From Macrococcoides bohemicum (GTDB taxonomy: Bacteria; Bacillota; Bacilli; Staphylococcales; Staphylococcaceae), in the NCBI RefSeq assembly GCF_042658685.1, contig NZ_JBHSQY010000031.1: a stretch of DNA of 64,000 bases; one strand, 5' to 3'. Under the pieces are notes generated by a model that saw only the letters and a list, made by a program, of their open reading frames with translations, was not told the DNA's origin and searched no databases. Both the position numbers and the translations under genes were made by a program. Positions 44,033 to 51,125 of this stretch are shown one piece after another (position 1 is the first letter of the stretch; every line of letters starts with the position of its first letter).

Positions 44033-45082
44033 ATGTTCTTAGCCTGGAAAGAAATCATGCATAACAAACTCAAGTTCTCACTGATTATCGGTGTACTTGT
44101 TTTAATTTCATATTTATTATTTTTAATATCCGGACTATCCAATGGCTTAATGGGAATGAACAGAGAAGCAATTGATAAATGGAATCCAGATGCAATTGTC
44201 GTCACGAAAGAATCTAACAGAAACTTAGCACAATCTTTAATGGAGAAAGATGCATTAGATAATAAGTTCGATAAAATTGCTCCAATTAAGAATCTTGCAG
44301 TGATCATCGCAAAAGGTGATAAAAAACAAAATACATTATTATTCGGGATAGATAAAGACACATTCATCAATCCTAATATTACAGAAGGTAAGTCATTTAA
44401 CGATGATTACGAAGTGGTTGCGAACGATAGTTTAAAACAAAAAGGCTTTAAACTCGGAGATACTGTTGATATTGCAGGTAGTGATGAAGATTTAAAGATT
44501 GTTGGATTTACCAATAACGCAAAATATAATGCAGCGAATGTGTTGTACAGTAATAATGCATCTGCAGACAAACTTTCTATGAACCGTTTGAAAGATAAAG
44601 CGAATGCATTTTTAATTAAAGATTCGAATTATAAAGCACAAAAAATCGATAGTGACTTTGAAGCAATTGATAAAGAAACGTTTATTACTAAGTTGCCAGG
44701 TTACACAGAACAAAAGCTGACGCTAGATGTCATGAGTTATTTCTTATTTACGATTGCAACATTTATTATCGGGATATTCCTTTATATATTAACGATTCAA
44801 AAAGCACCCGTATTTGGTCTACTTAAAGCACAAGGGATTAGCAATGGCTTCTTAGCGCGATCATTAATCATCCAGACGTTAATCTTATCAGTTATCGCTG
44901 TCGTCATTGCACTGATACTTACTATAATCACTGCTAACATTATACCTGATGTTGTACCAATAAAGTTTGTATGGTCAATGATTGGAATTTATGCCGGCGT
45001 TATTATATTAACAGCGATTATCGGTGGATTATTCTCTATCCGTTCAATCCAAAAAGTAGATCCATTAAAAACGATAGGATAA
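44033..45082 (+). CDS. FtsX-type ABC permease (HrtB/MacB-like)
   Basis: A 349-residue permease. Helix 1 is at about 15-35, an extracellular domain covers about 40-230, and three C-terminal helices follow, ending FSIRSIQKVDPLKTIG, a typical FtsX-family end. It resembles the heme-efflux permease HrtB in size and layout, but identity with HrtB is not certain because the usual HssRS two-component system and its direct-repeat box are missing. GAGG lies 7 bases before the ATG. It is first of a three-gene operon. Confidence 0.82.
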   Translation: MFLAWKEIMHNKLKFSLIIGVLVLISYLLFLISGLSNGLMGMNREAIDKWNPDAIVVTKESNRNLAQSLMEKDALDNKFDKIAPIKNLAVIIAKGDKKQNTLLFGIDKDTFINPNITEGKSFNDDYEVVANDSLKQKGFKLGDTVDIAGSDEDLKIVGFTNNAKYNAANVLYSNNASADKLSMNRLKDKANAFLIKDSNYKAQKIDSDFEAIDKETFITKLPGYTEQKLTLDVMSYFLFTIATFIIGIFLYILTIQKAPVFGLLKAQGISNGFLARSLIIQTLILSVIAVVIALILTIITANIIPDVVPIKFVWSMIGIYAGVIILTAIIGGLFSIRSIQKVDPLKTIG

Positions 45083-45091
45083 GGTGAGCAT

Positions 45092-45757
45092 ATGGTATTA
45101 ACATTAAAAGAAGTTAACAAATCATTTGGTAAAGACCAAACTTATGTCGAAGCATTAAAACCCGTTGATTTCCATATCAATGCAGGAGAAATGGTAGCTG
45201 TCATCGGCCCATCAGGTTCTGGTAAAAGTACATTCTTAACCATCGCCGGATTACTTCAGCAACCAACAAACGGTACAATAATAATCGATAATGATGATGT
45301 AAGTAAACTTTCAGAGAAACAACGCGCGAAACTACGTCTTAAAAAGATAGGTTTTATATTACAGTCGTCAAATTTAGTCCCTTTCTTAAAGGTGAAAGAT
45401 CAGTTTAAGCTACTAGACAAAGTGAATAAAAATCATATTGAAACAGCTGAATTTCAAAGTCAGGTAAAACAACTAGGCCTTGAAAATGTGCTCAATCAAT
45501 TCCCTGCTGAACTCTCAGGCGGACAACGTCAACGTGTTGCAATTCTTAAAGCGATGTACACTAACCCTTCGCTTATTCTGGCTGATGAACCGACAGCAAG
45601 TTTAGATGGGAAACGTGCAGTTGAAGTGATTCAAATGATTCGTACAATCGTTAAAGACAGTAATAAAGCAGCGATTGTTGTAACGCATGATACGAGGTTA
45701 CTTGAGTATTTCGATAAAGTGTACCATATGGAAGATGGGATACTAGAACAACAGTAA
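45092..45757 (+). CDS. ABC ATPase partner of the FtsX-type permease (HrtA/LolD-like)
   Basis: A 221-residue ATPase with Walker A GPSGSGKST, the Q-loop segment GFILQSSNLVPFLKV (very like HrtA), signature LSGGQRQRVAILKA, Walker B LILADEPTASLD and VTHDTRLLEYF. It begins 9 bases after the permease stop, with AAGGTGAG as its ribosome-binding site. It powers the preceding permease. Substrate could be heme, a peptide or a lipid-like compound. Confidence 0.88.
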   Translation: MVLTLKEVNKSFGKDQTYVEALKPVDFHINAGEMVAVIGPSGSGKSTFLTIAGLLQQPTNGTIIIDNDDVSKLSEKQRAKLRLKKIGFILQSSNLVPFLKVKDQFKLLDKVNKNHIETAEFQSQVKQLGLENVLNQFPAELSGGQRQRVAILKAMYTNPSLILADEPTASLDGKRAVEVIQMIRTIVKDSNKAAIVVTHDTRLLEYFDKVYHMEDGILEQQ

Positions 45758-45769
45758 GAGGTGAAATAT

Positions 45770-46090
45770 ATGACGGAACACCTTATAGAAGGTATAGCGG
45801 TGGATGAACAAGGAAGATGTGCCCATTATAACGCGCCAGTAGACATAGTGTGCTATAAATTTCCTGATAGCAATACATATTACCCCTGTCATTTATGTTA
45901 TGAAGAGATTAATCATAAATCTCCAGCTGAAAAATATCCGATACATTCTGAAGTGCCAGCAGTTTTATGTGGTGTTTGCCAAACAGAGATTCCAATTAAT
46001 CAATATGTAAATGTTACTCAATGTCCAAACTGTACGCATCCATTCAATCCAGGATGTAAAAATCACTTTCACTATTATTTTGAAATTTAA
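45770..46090 (+). CDS. CHY zinc-finger protein
   Basis: A 106-residue protein with the CHY zinc-finger pattern: DEQGRCAHYNAPVDIVCYKF, YYPCHLCYEEINHKSPA, then CGVCQTEI, CPNCTHPFNPGCKNHFHYYFEI. At least eight Cys and several His could bind two or three zinc ions. Bacterial members are of unknown function; yeast Hot13, with the same domain, acts in zinc and redox control of the mitochondrial intermembrane space. The GTG upstream lies inside the Shine-Dalgarno AGAGGTGA, so the ATG at 45770 is used. It is the third gene of the ABC operon, 12 bases after the ATPase. Confidence 0.88.
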   Translation: MTEHLIEGIAVDEQGRCAHYNAPVDIVCYKFPDSNTYYPCHLCYEEINHKSPAEKYPIHSEVPAVLCGVCQTEIPINQYVNVTQCPNCTHPFNPGCKNHFHYYFEI

Positions 46091-46091
46091 T

Positions 46092-46130
46092 AAGCACAAG
46101 GAAGGAATTAAACTCCTTTCTTGTGCTTTT
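46092..46130 (+). terminator. Terminator of the ABC/CHY operon
   Basis: The arms 46092-46106 and 46114-46128 form a 15-bp stem with one G-U pair on the plus strand (outer pairs AAGCACAAG/CTTGTGCTT), followed by T. Confidence 0.9.
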
Positions 46131-46173
46131 AATCATATTATATATTCATCTTATGGGAATAACTTTTAGCGCT

Positions 46174-47604
46174 TTATTTTTCCTGTATTCGCATCGTTCT
46201 GTCCTCAAGATATTTTGAATCTAACGTCTTAGCAAGTATCTTAGTTTCTAATCCAAATAATGACATCACAATAAGGTGGATACGTGCCTGTGTAATAGAG
46301 TAAATAAACCATGGCAGTGACGGCTCATATTCATGGATAGCAATTAAACACTCATTTGTATCAAGGATACGTCTGAATTCCAGGCGTGCACGACTATTAT
46401 CACTCACTTTAGCAAATTTACCGCCTTTAATAAAGAATAGCACTCTATTTTCTGAAGAGCGTTCTTTTGAATTCTCTAGTACTAATATCGGATCTTTAAA
46501 GATCGGTAATGTAATACTCAAAACCCCATTTTCTATCGATGTATTAATAAATGAGTAACCAATACGAGATAACCAATTGACATAGTAATTTGCAGTCTGT
46601 TCAATCGACCAGCTTGACGGAATTGTAATACGTTGAACAGATTTAACATCATTTTTCTTTAACTGTGTCGCAATAGATGGTGCAGATTTCTTCTTCTCTT
46701 TATCTTTACTTTCTGAAAGTGCAATTGCTATACTTTCATCTAAAGGTGTTGGTGCATTCGAAATGCCTTCTACATAATTCCTCTTAGATGGCGTCATGTC
46801 ATGAACGAGACTATCAATTAATGGATAAACTAACTCCTTAGGCTCCCCAGTTATTAACGATACCGGTAATTTAGTAGCCCATACTGGAATAAACGGTACA
46901 TCTAACATCGGGAGTTTCTTGACCATTACTTTAGCTGTAGCTTCAAACATACCTTTATAATCTGTAACATTATGATATATATCAATTACTTCGTTGGTTT
47001 CGGGTTTACGCGTTACTAAAGTAGCTAAACCTTTTACAACATCTTTAAGTGCTACCGGTGCTGTTTTACTGTAAGCCCATTTTGGTAGCACAAGTGCTGG
47101 TAAACGTTTCGTTAGTTTCTTTAATATTGGGAAAGACGAGCCTTTAGGTCCGATAATAAGTCCAGCTCGTAATGTTGATACTGGTACTCCATAAGATCCA
47201 AGAATCTTTTCACATTCCTTACGACTGTATAAATGATCAGATAAATTCGTATCGTCTTCATCCGGCATAATACCACTCATAAAAATGATGTGTTTTACGC
47301 CCTGATTTTTAGCAGCACGGGCAAAGTTATCCGCCAATATCGCATCCATGTCCATAAATGACGCTTGAGTCAGCTTTGCTGAAGGCATCATAGAGTGTAC
47401 AAGATAGATCGCAGTATGAACGCCCTCCATCGCTTCTTCTACATCTTTCAAAGAGAAGAGATCAACCTTCTTCCATGTTACATTTTTTTCGTTTTCTTTA
47501 TTATCTATACTGCGTGAAGCAGCTATGATTTCATAGTCTTCTTTAAGTTGTTTAAGTAAGTTGCCACCAATATAACCGGAAGCACCTGTAAGTAAAATCT
47601 TCAT
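46174..47604 (-). CDS. NAD(P)-dependent epimerase-like protein with C-terminal extension
   Basis: A 476-residue protein. The N-terminal half (about 1-290) is an atypical extended SDR domain: TGASGYIGGNLLKQL binds the cofactor, and DHLYSRKECEKIL has the Tyr-X3-Lys-like catalytic pair. The C-terminal part (about 320-476) is like the DUF2867/polyketide-cyclase-like domain that follows such SDRs (SLPWFIYSITQARIHLIVMSLFGL). Many relatives are annotated as nucleoside-diphosphate-sugar epimerases, but the substrate is unknown. Confidence 0.75.
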   Translation of the reverse strand: MKILLTGASGYIGGNLLKQLKEDYEIIAASRSIDNKENEKNVTWKKVDLFSLKDVEEAMEGVHTAIYLVHSMMPSAKLTQASFMDMDAILADNFARAAKNQGVKHIIFMSGIMPDEDDTNLSDHLYSRKECEKILGSYGVPVSTLRAGLIIGPKGSSFPILKKLTKRLPALVLPKWAYSKTAPVALKDVVKGLATLVTRKPETNEVIDIYHNVTDYKGMFEATAKVMVKKLPMLDVPFIPVWATKLPVSLITGEPKELVYPLIDSLVHDMTPSKRNYVEGISNAPTPLDESIAIALSESKDKEKKKSAPSIATQLKKNDVKSVQRITIPSSWSIEQTANYYVNWLSRIGYSFINTSIENGVLSITLPIFKDPILVLENSKERSSENRVLFFIKGGKFAKVSDNSRARLEFRRILDTNECLIAIHEYEPSLPWFIYSITQARIHLIVMSLFGLETKILAKTLDSKYLEDRTMRIQEK

Positions 47605-47702
47605 GAATATTCCTCCCCTTTTTTCTAATACTCTTCAATACCCCAAAGCGAATGTATTAACCATTTTTTTCAAATAAAAAGTCATTATTCTTTTTAAGAG
47701 CG

Positions 47703-47915
47703 TTGCATTGTTTTTCACACGTAATAGATGGATTCTCAATCGTACCTGACGCCTCTCATGATGGTGTTAAAGACTTTGTAGAACTTGTTGTTCCTATATT
47801 GCAAGAACGCGGATTATTCCATACAGAATATGAAGGTGAAACATTACGTGAGAATCTAGGTGTTTCTTATGAGTATGGATTGAATCACTTGAAAAGTATA
47901 AAGAGTAAGTGCTGA
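47703..47915 (+). pseudogene. C-terminal remnant of an LLM-class flavin monooxygenase
   Basis: Only about 65 codons remain. DGFSIVP and DFVELVVPILQERGLFHTEYEG with TLRENLG match the C-terminus of luciferase-like monooxygenases of the NtaA/SnaA/SoxA group, which are about 440 residues long. The rest of the barrel is gone, and nothing upstream (47605-47702) resembles it. The remnant ends at the original stop and still has its terminator. It is beside another broken flavoenzyme gene. Confidence 0.78.
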
Positions 47916-47946
47916 TAAATATCAATTACCAGCACTTACTCTTTAT
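47898..47946. terminator. Long hairpin shared by two pseudogenes
   Basis: The arms 47898-47914 and 47930-47946 pair perfectly over 17 bp (core GTAAGTGCTG) around a 15-base loop. It overlaps the stop of the monooxygenase remnant and follows the convergent oxidoreductase remnant, so it was probably a bidirectional terminator. Confidence 0.8.
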
Positions 47947-47972
47947 TTTACCTATTTAAGTTACTCTCACAA

Positions 47973-48357
47973 TTACTTTTTTATAAATTCAATATATTGC
48001 TTCTTACCTTCTATCAATTCACTCTCAGTTGCATGATTGACCGTACCGTACTGCGCAAAGTGTCCAACATAATTTGTTCCAACATAATGGAACGTTGATT
48101 CAAATGGTGTAAGTAATTCATTTAATGTAAACTTATTGAATCCTTCTGCAGTGTAATCCGATTCCGGACTACCTACAGTGACAGCTAACCCAAATAACTT
48201 ACCATTTAGTTTTGTGCCTTTAGGTCCATATGCATAATTAAATAAGAACACTTCATCAAAATATTGTTTTAATAATGGTGGGCTGCTGTACCAATAGAAA
48301 GGAAATTAAAAGATTACTTTACCGTACTTTAGCAACCTCTGTGAACAACCCGGATGA
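47973..48357 (-). pseudogene. Truncated and nonsense-mutated flavodoxin-fold NAD(P)H oxidoreductase (MdaB/YwrO-like)
   Basis: Read from about 48340 the frame gives RLLKYGKVIF, then TAA at 48308-48306, then FPFYWYSSPPLLKQYFDEV running without break into FLFNYAYGPKGTKLNGK and TVGSPESDYTA to the normal end at 47973. In the family the position of the stop is Gln in the motif FQFPFYWYS, so one C-to-T change (CAA to TAA) broke the gene. The first 50 or so residues with the flavin-phosphate loop are also missing. Quinone reductases of this family are about 180-200 residues. The remaining 92-codon frame starts at an internal GTG and is unlikely to be made. Confidence 0.85.
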
Positions 48358-48360
48358 TTA

Positions 48361-49572
48361 TTATCTTCTTCTTTTCGTGAATGCTCTTGCACCATGTGTT
48401 TTAGCAAGGTCAAATAATGGACTCCATGCATTTGTGTGTACTACCGGCATTTGATCATTACCTAACTTTCTAATTTGCTGCTCGTAATAAGCAATGCCGA
48501 TAAATCCGCCTAACATTTTATCCAACGCTTTTACTTTAGTTGTCAGTCTCGGAATCGTCATATCTTCATACGTTCCATTCTGAAGTTGATTTGGTAATTC
48601 AGGGTTTAATACGAGTGGGCGTGCAATGCCGATCATCGCTACTTTGGTATTTGTAATCGCATCAATCATACTTTCTTGTTTGCGGAATCCTCCGATAACT
48701 GAGATTGGCACATCTACTATCTCACTGATTTGTTTTGCATAATCTAAAAAGTATACTTCCCCATCACCCATCATTTCAGGTTTCTCATAATCTCCACCTG
48801 AAATTTCAATATGATCAATACCTAATTCAGCCATTTTCTTAATGACTGCAATTGAATCATCTAACGAGAATCCTTTATCATTGAAGTCTGTTGAATTGAT
48901 CTTCAGGCTGATCGGGAAATCTTCACCTAACGCTGCTCTCATTCCTGTGTAAATATCAATTAAGAATTGCATACGTTTCTCTAATGTTCCGCCATATTCA
49001 TCAAAGCGATGATTGTCTCTTGATGATAAGAACTGACTTACTAAATAACCGTGTGCACCATGAATCTGAACACCAGTAAATCCTGCTTGCTTCGCTACTA
49101 CTGCTGCTGTAACAAAGCGTTCAATCGTCTCTTTAATTTCATTGATTGTCATTTCACGCGGTGGATTAAATGCACTACCTGCATCTCCTCCAATCGGGAT
49201 CGCACTTGGCGCGATTGGCTGCTTTGATACGGATTTAGGGCTTTGTTTACCTGGATGATTGATTTGCATCCAAATATGACTACCATTGCGTTTACCAGCG
49301 TCTGCCCAACGTGTTAATATATCTAAATCTCTATCATCTTCAATGACGACGTTGCCAGGCTCACCAAGATAGCGTCTATCTACCATAACATTTCCTGTAA
49401 GTGACATCCCTATGCCACCATCAGCCCAATGTTCATAAGCATTAACCAGCGCTTCAGTCGGACGATGTGTTTTGTCACCCATCCCTTCGCTCATCGCACC
49501 TTTATATAATCTATTTTTTATCGTTACACCATTTTTTAATACAAGTGGTTCGAATAATTTGTCTACTGACAT
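48361..49572 (-). CDS. Old Yellow Enzyme-family NADH:flavin oxidoreductase
   Basis: A 403-residue FMN enzyme with a TIM barrel. NRLYKGAMSEGMGD begins the FMN site, IWMQINHPGKQSP contains the conserved Gln-x-x-His segment, and FTGVQIHGAHGYLVSQFLSSRDNHRFDEYGGTLEKR holds the substrate-binding His pair (HGAH) and the family signature. ISVIGGFR and GIARPLVLNP bind the FMN phosphate. Such enzymes reduce activated alkenes or nitro compounds; no iron-sulfur domain is present. The GTG at 49581 lies in the Shine-Dalgarno region; AGGAG is 8 bases before the ATG at 49572. Confidence 0.9.
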   Translation of the reverse strand: MSVDKLFEPLVLKNGVTIKNRLYKGAMSEGMGDKTHRPTEALVNAYEHWADGGIGMSLTGNVMVDRRYLGEPGNVVIEDDRDLDILTRWADAGKRNGSHIWMQINHPGKQSPKSVSKQPIAPSAIPIGGDAGSAFNPPREMTINEIKETIERFVTAAVVAKQAGFTGVQIHGAHGYLVSQFLSSRDNHRFDEYGGTLEKRMQFLIDIYTGMRAALGEDFPISLKINSTDFNDKGFSLDDSIAVIKKMAELGIDHIEISGGDYEKPEMMGDGEVYFLDYAKQISEIVDVPISVIGGFRKQESMIDAITNTKVAMIGIARPLVLNPELPNQLQNGTYEDMTIPRLTTKVKALDKMLGGFIGIAYYEQQIRKLGNDQMPVVHTNAWSPLFDLAKTHGARAFTKRRR

Positions 49573-49684
49573 GTATTTCACTCCTAATATTATTTTATAT
49601 AATTACTTTTTTATCATCAATTATCGATATTATTATTTTATTAATGTCGACTTTAATATCTTTACTATATATTATTTGACGTTA

Positions 49685-49996
49685 TTATAAATCATTCAAC
49701 TGACTTAGACGGTGCTCCAATGCTTCAAAGTCTATAATACGTGCTTGTCTATGAAATTCTCTACCTTGTGCGTTTAATATAATGACCGGTGCAGTAAATA
49801 GAGACAACTGTCCTGCCGCTTCCGGGATTTCATTAACTAAAATCTTTGCGCTCGGTATATCATAATTTTCTAACAATCGTTCTACTTTCGGAAGGTCTGC
49901 GTGACAAACGCTACATCCTTCACTCATTACATATAATACAAACTTCTCTTGATTCATTTTATCTACCAATGTGTCATAATCCTTAATGTGTTCCAT
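49685..49996 (-). CDS. Thioredoxin-like protein
   Basis: A 103-residue thioredoxin-fold protein. The active site is SEGCSVCHADLPKVE, a CxxC with Ser-Val inside instead of Gly-Pro, and LFTAPVIILNAQG holds the cis-Pro region. There is no signal peptide, so it is cytoplasmic and may reduce a specific partner. The GTG two codons upstream is part of the ribosome-binding region; GGAGG lies 7 bases before the ATG at 49996. It is upstream of the Old Yellow Enzyme gene on the same strand, 112 bases away. Confidence 0.85.
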   Translation of the reverse strand: MEHIKDYDTLVDKMNQEKFVLYVMSEGCSVCHADLPKVERLLENYDIPSAKILVNEIPEAAGQLSLFTAPVIILNAQGREFHRQARIIDFEALEHRLSQLNDL

Positions 49997-50093
49997 TACC
50001 ACACCTCCAAAGTGGTATCATCATACTACGTTTTATTTTTTTATTCATTTTATTTGCTTATTTTATAATCAATAACCTGTATTTATTTATCCT

Positions 50094-50705
50094 TTATATC
50101 GTTCTTCTCTTCTCCATCTCATCAGCTAAGCGGTTATCATCCTGATTATCACTATCACGTAAATTCAAGACGATATTTTTATAATCTTTGTCACTTCTAT
50201 TCTGACTTAGTTTATATTTAAGACTCGCTTCACGAACCTTTACTTTATATCCGATAACACCTTTTGCTTGTTTTAATACATCTTCACTTAATGTATCGAA
50301 CGTTCTTGCATTTTCACCTGTTTCATATTGATCAGTCAAACGTTTTAAGTCCTTCATCAGCTCATCTTGATCGAGTACAGCACATTCCCCTTTTAGCTGC
50401 GCTGCCTGATAATTCCATGTTGATACCTCTTCTTGTTCATACCAAGAAGACGATACATAACCATGTGCACCGGTAAATTGAATCAGTACATTATCATTGT
50501 TTGTAAGCGTTTTATTTTGTGGATTCGGTCTTGCTAAATGAAATGACAACACAATTTCATCATCAACTACATCAACCAATACTGGTACTTGGGATGCGTA
50601 AGGCACATCATTATGTGATGATATAACTGTTGCAAATGGATTTCTAAGTAAGAAAGTAATCAAAGCATTGAAATCTTCTACTTTAAATAATTTTGGTAAA
50701 AACAT
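50094..50705 (-). CDS. PaiB-like FMN-binding negative regulator family protein
   Basis: A 203-residue protein. Features in order: NPFATVISSHNDVPYASQVPVLVD, LSFHLARPNPQ, VLIQFTGAHGYVSSSWY, VSTWNYQAAQLKGEC, and a C-terminal KAKGVIGYKVKVREASLKYKLSQNR-like segment. These match PaiB/FMN_bind_2 proteins, with a split-barrel flavin or heme fold. In B. subtilis PaiB influences sporulation and protease genes; here the function is unknown. The longest frame starts at a TTG before AGGGGATG; the ATG at 50705 is chosen. Confidence 0.85.
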   Translation of the reverse strand: MFLPKLFKVEDFNALITFLLRNPFATVISSHNDVPYASQVPVLVDVVDDEIVLSFHLARPNPQNKTLTNNDNVLIQFTGAHGYVSSSWYEQEEVSTWNYQAAQLKGECAVLDQDELMKDLKRLTDQYETGENARTFDTLSEDVLKQAKGVIGYKVKVREASLKYKLSQNRSDKDYKNIVLNLRDSDNQDDNRLADEMEKRRTI

Positions 50706-50746
50706 AAGAACATCCCCTAACAACTATTATTTATTTATTTAATAGA

Positions 50747-50946
50747 CTACCATTCTTTAATGTGCCCTTCATCTCTTAAAGCGTTTAATCGATTTGTTAC
50801 ATCTACGTTTATTACGTTTGATTCTTGTTTCATTACTTGCACACTATCTTTCTCACTATTTATGTAAAAACTTAAAATACAAAGAGAAACTCACGATTTG
50901 GATGATCGTATGGATCATTGTATATACCGTATATTTTAGTATTCAT
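50747..50946 (-). other. Gap before the formate dehydrogenase gene with two short open frames
   Basis: The 420-base interval between the PaiB-like gene and fdhA (50706-51125) has no full gene. On the minus strand two short, coding-looking frames follow one another: 24 codons (50946-50872, MNTKIYGIYNDPYDHP...) and 28 codons (50833-50747, ending NRLNALRDEGHIKEW). They are in different frames with no clear ribosome-binding site, so they may be one small frameshifted gene or chance. A weak cre-like sequence lies at 50958-50971. Confidence 0.3.
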
Positions 50947-51043
50947 GTTATATAATTCGAAAGCGATTATAATAAGAATTATTTGTCATAAAATATTCTT
51001 CAGAAGTATTATTAAATTTTATGTATTTTCTTTAAACATTATT

Positions 51044-51071
51044 TTGAATATTTATCAATTAGTCGTATAAT
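51044..51071 (+). promoter_or_regulatory. Probable fdhA promoter
   Basis: TTGAAT (51044-51049), a 16-base spacer and TATAAT (51066-51071) make a sigma-A promoter, 54 bases before the fdhA start codon. Confidence 0.5.
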
Positions 51072-51125
51072 TAAATTGGGCACAAATATTGTTTTAAAAA
51101 CTTAAATATGAAAAGGGGTTTTTAT

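Noticed and set aside
44033..45757. Firm call as HrtAB heme exporter
   Set aside because: The ATPase and permease resemble HrtAB, but no HssRS genes and no direct-repeat HssR box are present, so only the class is given.
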